From positions 1 to 37,185 of the forward strand of contig WYBW01000043.1 of NCBI GenBank assembly GCA_011525685.1: a DNA stretch of 37,185 bases, read 5' to 3'. Of this stretch, positions 1 to 7,534 are shown piece by piece (the first letter of the stretch is position 1; each line of letters starts with the position of its first letter). The notes beneath the pieces are model-generated. The model was not told the DNA's origin. It worked only from the letters and a program-made list of their open reading frames with translations, and ran no database searches. The DNA is from Verrucomicrobiia bacterium (GTDB lineage Bacteria > Verrucomicrobiota > Verrucomicrobiia > Limisphaerales > JADLHS01). A program made the translations under genes and the position numbers.

Positions 1-107
1 CCGGAGCGCGGGATTCATCCCGCCCCGGGAGCGCAGACTTCCAGTCTGCTGTATCGCGGGTTTCCAACCTGCGGGGGCACCGCTCGTTTCGGACGCGCTG
101 GCATTCG
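1..107. repeat. Terminal direct repeat, left copy (identical to 37079-37185)
   Basis: Bases 1-107 are identical, base for base, to the last 107 bases of the window. An exact overlap of this size at both ends is what an assembler leaves on a circular contig, or on a path that loops back through a dispersed repeat. The segment itself consists of short palindromes (see 8-156), a sequence type likely to occur many times in the genome, so repeat-driven closure is possible. The reading frame coming from ATG 36925 stays open through this segment. Confidence 0.97.
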
Positions 108-605
108 CCGGCACCTGCCGATTGGAAGTCGGCGACACGGCAGGTTGGAAACCTGCGCTACAGCTTTGCGCTGCTCGCCCTGCTTCTGCTCGCAACCCTC
201 ATCCCTCAACTCTCAACCGCGCACGCACAGCAGTTCAGCATCCCCTGGCACACGATTGACGGTGGCGGTGGCACCAGCACCGGCGGCGTGTATTCCGTCA
301 GCGGCACCATCGGCCAGCCCGATGCCGGCGGGCCGATGACCGGGGGGACGTTCTCCCTGGCCGGCGGTTTCTGGGCGTTGCCGACGGTGATCCAGACGCC
401 CGACGCGCCGACGCTTTCCATCACCAACGCCGCGCCCGGCTGGGCCACGCTCTGGTGGAAGCCGTCCACGGGCACAAACTGGATTCTCCAAGAGCGCCCG
501 AGCTTGAGCGCGGGTGGCTGGAGCAACGCGCCCAGCGGCTCGACCAATCCGATCGTCGTCCCGGCCAGCGTGCCGACCAAGTTCTACCGCCTGTTCAAAC
601 CCTAA
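3..605 (+). CDS. Secreted GGFW/FYRL small protein, 5' end outside the linear window (continues from 36925 if the ends are joined)
   Basis: This frame is open from the left edge to TAA at 603-605. The recognisable protein begins with a signal-peptide-like hydrophobic run at nt 162-230 (ending STAHAQ). A glycine-rich domain follows with IPWHTIDGGGGTSTGG, GTIGQPDAGGPMTGG and a closing GGFWAL. From nt 393 comes a 70-residue C-terminal module with WTNxxSG-type turns and the end FYRLFKP. No ATG, GTG or TTG lies between the hairpin cluster and the signal peptide, so translation probably starts upstream. Joining the window ends places the start at ATG 36925, overlapping the stop of an S74 fibre gene, exactly as in the copy at 7531. 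ATG 288 is inside the domain and is not a credible start. Among the five GGFW/FYRL copies in this window this is the only one without a visible lesion. Its function is unknown; it is probably an exported or surface-associated beta protein. Confidence 0.75.
   Translation, partial: GARDSSRPGSADFQSAVSRVSNLRGHRSFRTRWHSPAPADWKSATRQVGNLRYSFALLALLLLATLIPQLSTAHAQQFSIPWHTIDGGGGTSTGGVYSVSGTIGQPDAGGPMTGGTFSLAGGFWALPTVIQTPDAPTLSITNAAPGWATLWWKPSTGTNWILQERPSLSAGGWSNAPSGSTNPIVVPASVPTKFYRLFKP
8..156. repeat. Cluster of five small hairpin palindromes
   Basis: Five short inverted repeats are visible: 8-23 (7-bp stem, 2-base loop), 33-49, 56-72, 117-133 and 140-156 (each a 7-bp stem with a 3-base loop). The loop is TCC in the copies at 33 and 56 and GGA in those at 117 and 140. 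These are the same triloop in opposite orientation. Stem sequences differ between copies while pairing is kept, with one G-T wobble each at 56-72 and 117-133. This is a REP-like or mobile-palindrome pattern. Read as protein in the frame of the downstream gene, the cluster encodes ADFQSA-, SNLRG-, ADWKSA- and QVGNLRYS-like strings. Confidence 0.8.
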
Positions 606-649
606 TCCCAAACCAACAACCAACCATCCAATACCAACGAATAAGCCCG
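606..649 (+). promoter_or_regulatory. C/A-rich, Shine-Dalgarno-less leader of the 650 fibre gene
   Basis: The 44-base spacer between the FYRL gene stop and ATG 650 is almost free of G and contains CCAACCATCCAATACCAA. It has a near-duplicate at 33410-33454 before the second fibre gene of this type. No AGGAGG-like site is present, so initiation is presumably leaderless-like or driven by an unstructured mRNA. The start at 650 is chosen because the duplicated block runs directly into both ATGs and a signal peptide follows. Confidence 0.5.
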
Positions 650-2755
650 ATGACATCCCACAAAATACATTCGTTCCTCCTCGGACTGGCCACCCTGTTG
701 GCCGGCGCAACCCACCTGACCGCCCAAGGCACTGCCTTCACCTACCAAGGCCGGCTGAACACCGGCGGTGCGCCGGTCAATGGATTCTACGATTTGCGAT
801 TTGCAGTCTATGATTCCGCCGGCGGCGGCGCGCTGATCGGCGGGCCGTTGACCAACACCGCCTCAGCGGTCAGCAACGGACTGTTCACTGTGTCGCTGGA
901 TTTCGGCGCGGGGGTGTTCACCGGCAATCCGCGCTGGCTGGAGATCGGCGTGCGCCCCAACGGCGGTGGAGCGTTCACCACGCTCTCGCCGCGACAGCCA
1001 ATCAACGCCACGCCTTACGCCGTGCGCGCCGCGCAATTCGGCGGGGCCGTGGCCGAATCGCAGTTGCCCGCCGTCGTGCCCCGGCTCAACGCCGCCAACA
1101 CTTTCTCCAACAGCCAGACGATTGCCAGTTCCGCGCAGGGCCTGCTCACTCTCAATGGCAGTCATGCGGGCGGCACCTGGATCAACGTGGGAAACAGCAG
1201 CACCGGCGGGCGAATCTGGAACACCATCGCCACGGGCTCGGGCAACGGCGAGGGGCCGGGGAAGCTTTTGGTGCGCGACGCCACCGCCGGCGCCGTGCGG
1301 ATGGCCTTCGAAACCAACGGCAACGTGGGCATCGGCACAACCTTTCCCGGCGCCCGGCTGGAAGTCGCCGCCCCCGACGCCGCCGTGCGCGTGCGCAATC
1401 TCAACGATCCGGGCGGCGGCTTTATCCTGAATTCGTGGTCCGCGTTGCAACTCGGCATGTTCAATCCCTCCGGCGCGGCCTGGGGACAGATTCCCGCCAA
1501 CACCAATCGCTCGTTCTTCGGTGTGGACAATTCCGGACGCGTCGGCACCCTCACCAACACCGGCGGCCAGCCGCTCTGGCGAAACATGCTGGACGACGGC
1601 GCCGGCAACGCCGCCTTTGCCGGCACGGTGCAGGCCCAGGGCCTGCGGATCCCCGGACCACCGGCGGTCGGCGCGCCCCTGGTCGCCGGCAACACCGATG
1701 GGACGGCGCGATGGGAGGGCAATGTGCGCTGGACGCCCACGTTTGCCAGTCCGCCGTTTGGGTCCGTTCAGGAATCGCTCAATGTCCAGTTCGGCGCCCC
1801 CAACAACGTCATCAGCAACGGAGTGAGGGGCGGCACGATTGGCGGCGGGGGATTGGCCAGTGTGGCGGGTCTCTCCGACGAGCCCAACCGAGTGGGCGGT
1901 GACTTTGCCACGGTCCCCGGGGGCGCCAACAATGTGGCCGCGGGCGCTTACAGTCTGGCCGCCGGTCGCGGCGCGCAGGCACTGCATCCCGGTTCGTTTG
2001 TCTGGGCCGATTCCCAGAACACCAACACCGCCACCACGCGCAGCAACCAGTTCCTGATTCGCGCGAGCGGCGGCGTCGGCATCAACGCCACGACGTTGTC
2101 CAACACGGTCTTGGCGGTCGGCGGCCACACGCACATCAATGACTATGACATCTATTTCCGCGGCGGCACGGACCGCAACCACGGGGTGGGCTGGTACAGC
2201 AGTTTCGCCAGCACCAACATTGACGGTCCGGTGCTCTTTGGGTGGAGCGGCGGCGCGCTGGCCACCAAGAGCACGGGCAACCGCATCGCCCTGCGCTGGT
2301 CCAGCAACGGCGAAACCTACGTCAATGTGCTCAACATCATCGGCGGCGCCGACCTGGCGGAGCCGTTTGAGATGCCGCGCGAGGTCGAGCCGGGCGACGT
2401 GGTAATCATTGACGAGGATCAACCCGGACAACTCAAGGTGAGCGAACGGGCCTACGACACGCGCGTGGCGGGCATCGTCAGCGGCGCCAATGGCGTACGC
2501 CCCGGCCTCACGTTGCGACAGGAGGGGCTGCTGGCTGGAGGACGCGAGGTGGCGCTGAGCGGCCGCGTGTATGCCCGCGCCGACGCGAGCTTTGGCGCCA
2601 TCAAACCGGGCGACTTGCTGACCACCTCCGACACGCCGGGCCACGCGATGCGAGTGAACGATCCGACGCGTTCACCCGGGGCGGTCATCGGCAAAGCCAT
2701 GAGCCGGCTGGACGAAGGTCGGGGTTTGGTGCTCGTGCTGGTCAACCTGCAATGA
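650..2755 (+). CDS. Fibre-like surface protein with FTYQGRL head and G2-like C-terminal domain
   Basis: 701 residues. A signal peptide (about 1-26, ending HLTAQ) is followed by a head domain of about 100 residues with GTAFTYQGRL, NGLFTVSLDFGAG, RWLEIGVRP and TTLSPRQPINATPYAV, shared with the genes at 5237 and 33455. The middle has phage-fibre-like text (NVGIGTTFPGARLEV) and a short beta-roll stretch with GGTIGGGG, ATVPGGANN and the cap FVWADS. The C-terminus (from about residue 565, GGADLAEPFEM to the end) contains PGDVVIID, VAGIVSG, RVYARADA and PGDLLTTSDTPGHAM. It resembles the G2-type chaperone/auto-processing tails of phage appendages, but I cannot confirm the family. It lacks the S74 Ser-Lys motif of its two relatives. 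The frame extends upstream to ATG 455, but that would run through the preceding gene. The stop overlaps the next start by ATGA. It is likely an exported adhesin or fibre. Confidence 0.85.
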   Translation: MTSHKIHSFLLGLATLLAGATHLTAQGTAFTYQGRLNTGGAPVNGFYDLRFAVYDSAGGGALIGGPLTNTASAVSNGLFTVSLDFGAGVFTGNPRWLEIGVRPNGGGAFTTLSPRQPINATPYAVRAAQFGGAVAESQLPAVVPRLNAANTFSNSQTIASSAQGLLTLNGSHAGGTWINVGNSSTGGRIWNTIATGSGNGEGPGKLLVRDATAGAVRMAFETNGNVGIGTTFPGARLEVAAPDAAVRVRNLNDPGGGFILNSWSALQLGMFNPSGAAWGQIPANTNRSFFGVDNSGRVGTLTNTGGQPLWRNMLDDGAGNAAFAGTVQAQGLRIPGPPAVGAPLVAGNTDGTARWEGNVRWTPTFASPPFGSVQESLNVQFGAPNNVISNGVRGGTIGGGGLASVAGLSDEPNRVGGDFATVPGGANNVAAGAYSLAAGRGAQALHPGSFVWADSQNTNTATTRSNQFLIRASGGVGINATTLSNTVLAVGGHTHINDYDIYFRGGTDRNHGVGWYSSFASTNIDGPVLFGWSGGALATKSTGNRIALRWSSNGETYVNVLNIIGGADLAEPFEMPREVEPGDVVIIDEDQPGQLKVSERAYDTRVAGIVSGANGVRPGLTLRQEGLLAGGREVALSGRVYARADASFGAIKPGDLLTTSDTPGHAMRVNDPTRSPGAVIGKAMSRLDEGRGLVLVLVNLQ

Positions 2756-4689
2756 ACCCCGCCATGAAACTGCGTTTGCATTCTCAACTTCGCAATTGCG
2801 TTGTGGCTTTGGCCTGCGCGGGTCTCACGGCCGCGACGGCGGCGGAACGCTCTCTCCGACCCGAAGTGGCCCGGGTACTGGCGGCGCTCGAAATCTCCCG
2901 GCCCGCCGCGCCCGCGAGCCGCGCGAGCGGGGACGAAGCGGCGCCGCACCTGGTCTTCACCGGGGATGGTTTGATTCGCCATCTGAGCGCTCCCCCTGGA
3001 GGTCAGTTCCGGGTCGAGCAGGGGGGCGCGGCTGCCAGCGCGGAGACACGGGTGCGGTCGTTTCTGAATGACCATGCCGCCGCGTTGGGACTGGCCGACG
3101 GCGCCGTGCAGTTTGATCACGAGCGCACGCGGGACTCGGGCGGGCGGAGCTACGTCAAGTTGCGCCAACGGTCGGAGGATGTGCCCGTGTTCGGCGGGCA
3201 GGTCATTGCCCAGCTCGGCGCGGCGGGCGGCATCGAGTATTTGGTGAACCAAACAGCACGCGGCCCCCTGCTCCGGCCCACCGAACCGTTGCTCGGACCG
3301 GCCACGGCGGCGGCGCGAGCCACGGCAGCCGCCGCACCGGAAGCGCCGAGCCTGCCGCTGCGAACCACCACCCCGCAACTGACGTGGTTTGTGCCGGAGT
3401 TGCTCGGCCTCGGCGGCGCGACCCGCCTCGCTTATGACCTCCGCGTTTACACCGAGCCATTGGACCGATTGCATTTGCGGATGTTTGTGGACGCCGTCAC
3501 AGGCGAGCGGCTGTTTCAGTACAGTCTCGTGTGCGGGGCCATTTATCGCTCGGTTTTCAACGCCGACAACAACTCGCTCTGGCCGCCGCTGCCGCCGTTG
3601 CCGTTGCCGCTGCCATCGCGCGTTGAATTCGGCCCCGCCAGCGGGGATGGCGAAGTGGACAACACCTTCAACTTTCTCGGGGACACCTACGACTTTTATT
3701 GGAGCAAGCACGGCCGCCGCGGGATCGGCGGCAGCGACAAACCGCTGTTTGCCGTGGTGCGCGTGTGCCTCAGCGGCCAATCCTGCCCGTGGGCGAACGC
3801 CTCCTGGACCGGCAGCCTGCCCGAACCCCCGTTCACCAGCATCCCGGGTCAGAGCATTGAGGAAGGCTTGATGGTGTTCGGCCAGGGCTGGGCCGCCGAC
3901 GACGTGGTGGCTCACGAGTTCACGCACGGGGTCACGCAATTCGAGTCCGGCTTGATTTACGCCAACGCCTCCGGCGCCATCAACGAGGCGTTCTCCGACA
4001 TCTGGGGCGAGTTCGTGGATCAGATCAACGGCGCCGGCAACGACACTGCCCCGCAACGCTGGCGGATCGGCGAGGACATCTCCACAATCTCCACAGTCGC
4101 CATCCGCAGCATGTCCGACCCGACCTTCTTCAGTGACCCGGACTGGCTGGGCAGCGCCTTTGTTAGGGCCCCGACCAACAATCCCTCCAGTGCAAACGAC
4201 TCTGGGGGAGTCCACTCGAACTCCGGCATCATCAACAAGCTTTGTTTCCTGCTCACCGACGGCGGAACGTTCCGCGGCTACACTATTAGCTCCCGTGGCA
4301 TGGACCCAGTCGTGGCTCTGTTCTACGAGGTAAATGCCAACCTGCTCACCTCGACCGCCGACTATACGGACCTGTACGTCGCCCTGCGGCAGGCGGCCAT
4401 CAACCTTGGATGGACCGCCAGCGAACGCGCCAATCTGCATCGCGCCTGTCTGGCCGTGGAAATCACGCCCAACCACGTGGACGCCGCCAACACGAATCCC
4501 TCGCCCAACGGTTGCCGCCAGCCGGGCGTGGACAGTCGCGGCCCGTGGCCGACCGTGGCGCAAGGTTTGGACGCCATTCAGGATGGTGATCCGCTCCTGT
4601 TGCGCGGCGGCAACCAGGTGGCGCCCGCACGCATCAACAAACCCGTGAGACTGCTCAACTACAGCGGCCGCGCGCGATTGACTCGATGA
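2752..4689 (+). CDS. Secreted M4 (thermolysin-type) zinc metalloprotease
   Basis: 645 residues; it cleaves proteins outside the cell. A signal peptide is followed by an FTP/PepSY-like propeptide (residues about 40-270; KLRQRSEDVPVFGGQV is the typical FTP core). The catalytic domain has HEFTH at 388-392 and the third zinc ligand Glu412 in NEAFSDIWG, exactly 20 residues after His392 as in thermolysin. His488 in GGVHSNSGIINK matches the thermolysin transition-state histidine. Beyond the protease fold, the last 65 residues or so (PWPTVAQGLDAIQDGD to INKPVRLLNYSG) read like the first coil of a right-handed beta-helix, cut short by the stop. ATG 2752 overlaps the upstream stop (ATGA); ATG 2764 is an alternative that gives a cleaner signal peptide. 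The overlap suggests translation coupled to the fibre gene. The protease assignment is firm; its substrate is unknown. Confidence 0.93.
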   Translation: MNPAMKLRLHSQLRNCVVALACAGLTAATAAERSLRPEVARVLAALEISRPAAPASRASGDEAAPHLVFTGDGLIRHLSAPPGGQFRVEQGGAAASAETRVRSFLNDHAAALGLADGAVQFDHERTRDSGGRSYVKLRQRSEDVPVFGGQVIAQLGAAGGIEYLVNQTARGPLLRPTEPLLGPATAAARATAAAAPEAPSLPLRTTTPQLTWFVPELLGLGGATRLAYDLRVYTEPLDRLHLRMFVDAVTGERLFQYSLVCGAIYRSVFNADNNSLWPPLPPLPLPLPSRVEFGPASGDGEVDNTFNFLGDTYDFYWSKHGRRGIGGSDKPLFAVVRVCLSGQSCPWANASWTGSLPEPPFTSIPGQSIEEGLMVFGQGWAADDVVAHEFTHGVTQFESGLIYANASGAINEAFSDIWGEFVDQINGAGNDTAPQRWRIGEDISTISTVAIRSMSDPTFFSDPDWLGSAFVRAPTNNPSSANDSGGVHSNSGIINKLCFLLTDGGTFRGYTISSRGMDPVVALFYEVNANLLTSTADYTDLYVALRQAAINLGWTASERANLHRACLAVEITPNHVDAANTNPSPNGCRQPGVDSRGPWPTVAQGLDAIQDGDPLLLRGGNQVAPARINKPVRLLNYSGRARLTR

Positions 4690-5187
4690 ATCAACACACC
4701 CGAATGCAGCCCGGCGCCGCAAACACTCGCCGGAGCACTCCGCCAACACCTCTCATGGTGCCAAATTCGAAACGTCATCCTCGGAATCCAAATGCAGCCT
4801 GCCGCGGGCTCGCCGTTTTGGCGTTGCTTTCGGCCCTGAGCCTTGAGCCTGCAGCCATTCAGACCCGGGGCGCGGCGTTCACCGACCAGGGCCGGCTGCA
4901 CAGCGGCGGCACACAGGCCGCGGGGCCAGTGACCAACACTGGAACGACTGTCAGCAACGGCCCGTTCACCGTCGCGCCGGCCTTCGGCGCCGGTTCACTC
5001 CATCCAGCCAGCCAGCCCGGGCTTTGCCACCGTCTCGTGGTCGCCCGCCACCGGCACGAACTGGATTCTCCAAGAGCGCCCCAGCCTCACGGCGGGCACC
5101 TGGACCAACTCGCTCAGCGGCTGGACCAATCCGGTCGTCGTGCCTGCCACGGTGCCCACTAAGTTTACCGCCTGTTCAAACCCTGAA
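4686..5187 (+). pseudogene. Decayed chimera: FTYQGRL fibre head joined to an out-of-frame FYRL module
   Basis: An ORF opens at ATG 4686, overlapping the protease stop as ATGA. It carries a signal-like segment (LAVLALLSALSLEP) and a shortened, diverged fibre head: AAFTDQGRL, then VTNTGTTVSNGPFTV with about 25 residues missing relative to the paralogues. Near 5000-5010 the similarity jumps to the FYRL module, which continues in another frame as FATVSWSPATGTNWILQER and WTNPVVVPAT. At 5160-5170 the FYRL end is itself broken: AAGTTTACC replaces the AAGTTTTACC or AAGTTCTACC of the intact copies, a one-base loss that changes FYRLFKP to FTACSNP. Two lesions plus an internal deletion make a functional product unlikely. 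It looks like a recombination scar between neighbouring paralogues. Confidence 0.7.
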
Positions 5188-5236
5188 ACGCCTGTTTCCC
5201 ATACCAAGAACCAGTCAAATCAACAAAGCATGAACC

Positions 5237-7534
5237 GTGAAAACCGTGAAAACCACCATCCAAACCACCCTCGGCGGGCTGGCCTTGTTGTCCGCCCTCT
5301 TTCTTGCCGTCCAACCCGCAACCTGCCTCGCCCAGGGCACGGCCTTCACCTACCAAGGCCGGCTGGACGCCGGCGGGGGGCCTTACACCGGGCTGGCGGA
5401 AATGCAGTTCAGCCTCTGGGACGCCGCCAGCGGCGGCAACCAGCTCGGCGGCACGCTCACGGTCAGCCCCGTCGGCGTCACCAACGGTCTGTTCAGCGTC
5501 GCGTTGGATTTCGGCAACCAGTTCACCGGCGCCAATCGCTGGCTCGAAATCGCCCTGCGCACCAACCTGCTGGGCTTCACCACGCTGAGTCCACGTCAAC
5601 CGCTGACGGCCACGCCCTACGCGATCACCGCGGGCAACCTCACCGGCACGCTGCCGGCCAGCCAGTTGAGCGGCTTGCTGCCCGGCCCCAGCCTGGGCGG
5701 CACCTACTCCGGCGCGGTCACGTTCAACAACGCCGCGAACAGTTTCACCGGCAGCGGGGCGGGGTTGACGGGGTTGAACGCCAGCCAGTTGACCAGCGGC
5801 ACGGTGCCGGACGCGAGGCTGGGCGCGAACGTGGCACGGACCAACCAGGTCTGGCTGTTGGGCGGGAACCTGGGCGCGGTCCCCGGCACCCACTTTCTGG
5901 GCACGACGGACAACCAGCCGTTGGAGGTGCGCGTGAACAACCAGCGGGTGTTGAGGTTGGAGCCCAACACCAACAACGCCCCCAACCTCATCGGCGGCTA
6001 CGCGGGCAATTACGTGTCGAACACCGTCGTGGGCGCGACCATCGCCGGGGGCGGAGCGGGGGACTGGTCCGGCACCGCTTACACCAACCGGGTGTTGGGG
6101 GATTTCGGCACCGTGAGCGGTGGCTTGGGCAACACCGCCAGCGGCTATGCTGCGACCGTGGGCGGCGGCAGGGGCAACCTCGCCAGCACCAACCTCGCGA
6201 CCGTGGGCGGCGGCCTTCAAAACATCGCCAGCGGCCTGGATTCGACCGTGAGTGGCGGCTGGGCCAACTTGGCCAGCGGCTCGGCTGCGACCGTCAGCGG
6301 CGGCGATGTAAACACCGCCAGCGGCGAATTTGCGACCGTGGGCGGCGGCACCGAAAACATCGCCAGCGGCGGCGGGGCGACCGTGGGCGGCGGCCTTCAA
6401 AACATCGCCAGCGGCCAAAGTGCGACTGTGGGCGGCGGTTGGTATAACGAAGCACTTGGCGGCAGTGCGACGATCAGTGGCGGCGAGTTCAACACCGCCA
6501 GCGGCGGCGGTGCCACCATCCCGGGCGGGTTTCGCAATGTCGCCACCGCCTTCGCCTTCGCCGCCGGCCGCCGCGCCAAAGCCAACCACACCGGCGCCTT
6601 CGTCTGGGCCGATTCTCAGGACGCCGACTTCGCCTCGACTGCCGAGAACCAGTTCTCGCTCCGCGCCTCGGGCGGCGTGCGCCTGAACAACGACACCAGC
6701 CTGAGCTTCGGCAACCAGACCCGCCAAATGATCAACCTCTGGAACACCGAATACGGCATCGGCGTCCAAAGCGCCACCACCTACTTCCGTTCGGGCAACG
6801 ACTTCGCCTGGTTCAAAGGCGGCAGCCACAGCGACACGACCGGCAACGCCGGAGCCGGGGGCAGCGCGCTCATGTTCCTGAGCCGCTTCGGCAACCTCGG
6901 CCTGGGCACGACCAGCCCCGGGGCGCAGGTGGAAGCCGTCGCCGCTCAGAGCGCCATACTCCTGACCTCCACGGGCAGCGTCAATGGCGCGGTGTTGACG
7001 CTCAGAAACAACACGGCATCGCCCACCTATCTCGGGGCCATCAACTTCGAGACCACGAGCGGCACTCCCGGCCAGCTTGGCTACCTGGCCAGTGATGAGA
7101 TGGCATTTCGCGTGGGTGGCGTGCAGCGGATGCTGCTCAACGCCTCGGGGCTGACGGTCAACGGCACGTTCGTGAGCAGCAGCGACCGGAACGCGAAGGA
7201 AAACTTCCAGCCGGTGAACCCCCAAGAGGTGTTGGAGAAGGTGGCCACGCTGCCGGTGAGTCAGTGGAACTACAAGGACGACGCGGGCGCACGGCACATC
7301 GGGCCCATGGCGCAGGATTTCCATGCCGCCTTTGGCGTCGGCCCGGACGACAAGCACATCGCCACCGTGGACGCCGACGGTGTGGCCCTGGCGGCGATTC
7401 AGGGGTTGAACCAGAAGCTCCAGTCGGAAACATCCGACCTGCGCCGCGAAAACGCCGTGCTGCGGGCCGAACTGGCTGAGCTAAAGCAACTGGTCCGCAC
7501 CCTGGCGACGGCGCGAAACGGAGGTGACCAATGA
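5237..7534 (+). CDS. Surface fibre with beta-roll array and S74 intramolecular chaperone tail
   Basis: 765 residues from GTG 5237, chosen because it gives a signal peptide (1 to about 33, ending TCLAQ). GTG 5246 is an alternative, and the nearby ATG 5230 is in another frame. The order is: FTYQGRL head (34 to about 135), a threading segment with GNGAGLTGLNASQL-type text, nine 15-residue beta-roll repeats (299-433), the cap FVWADSQDADFAS, and a C-terminal Peptidase_S74 domain. Ser649 in SDRNAK with Lys654 five residues on matches the S74 Ser-Lys self-cleavage dyad known from endosialidase-type phage fibres. HIGPMAQDFHAAFG and DADGVALAAIQGLNQ follow, then a C-terminal coiled coil from about residue 724. 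Known S74 domains trimerise the fibre and then cut themselves off, so a trimeric extracellular fibre is likely. It ends in an ATGA overlap with the next gene. Confidence 0.88.
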   Translation: MKTVKTTIQTTLGGLALLSALFLAVQPATCLAQGTAFTYQGRLDAGGGPYTGLAEMQFSLWDAASGGNQLGGTLTVSPVGVTNGLFSVALDFGNQFTGANRWLEIALRTNLLGFTTLSPRQPLTATPYAITAGNLTGTLPASQLSGLLPGPSLGGTYSGAVTFNNAANSFTGSGAGLTGLNASQLTSGTVPDARLGANVARTNQVWLLGGNLGAVPGTHFLGTTDNQPLEVRVNNQRVLRLEPNTNNAPNLIGGYAGNYVSNTVVGATIAGGGAGDWSGTAYTNRVLGDFGTVSGGLGNTASGYAATVGGGRGNLASTNLATVGGGLQNIASGLDSTVSGGWANLASGSAATVSGGDVNTASGEFATVGGGTENIASGGGATVGGGLQNIASGQSATVGGGWYNEALGGSATISGGEFNTASGGGATIPGGFRNVATAFAFAAGRRAKANHTGAFVWADSQDADFASTAENQFSLRASGGVRLNNDTSLSFGNQTRQMINLWNTEYGIGVQSATTYFRSGNDFAWFKGGSHSDTTGNAGAGGSALMFLSRFGNLGLGTTSPGAQVEAVAAQSAILLTSTGSVNGAVLTLRNNTASPTYLGAINFETTSGTPGQLGYLASDEMAFRVGGVQRMLLNASGLTVNGTFVSSSDRNAKENFQPVNPQEVLEKVATLPVSQWNYKDDAGARHIGPMAQDFHAAFGVGPDDKHIATVDADGVALAAIQGLNQKLQSETSDLRRENAVLRAELAELKQLVRTLATARNGGDQ
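6131..6535 (+). repeat. Nine tandem 45-bp beta-roll coding repeats
   Basis: Exactly nine 15-codon units run without a break, consensus N-x-A-S-G-x-x-A-T-V-x-G-G-x-x. Two 39-bp stretches (6197-6235 and 6377-6415) are identical, 180 bp or four units apart, pointing to recent unit duplication or conversion. The pattern recalls YadA-type head repeats, which stack as a left-handed beta-roll. Array length probably varies between strains. Confidence 0.9.

Noticed and set aside
455..649. N-terminal extension of the 650 fibre to ATG 455
   Set aside because: It would be read out of frame through the FYRL module of the preceding gene; the signal peptide begins at 650 and the duplicated leader ends there.
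5140..6447. Arginine-rich ORF overlapping the second fibre
   Set aside because: It is a frame-shifted reading of the 5237 gene and its repeats (R/H/Q-rich text) with no recognisable domain.
6131..6535. CRISPR-like regular repeats
   Set aside because: The units are contiguous, in frame, and code for glycine-rich beta-roll repeats; there are no spacers and no cas genes.
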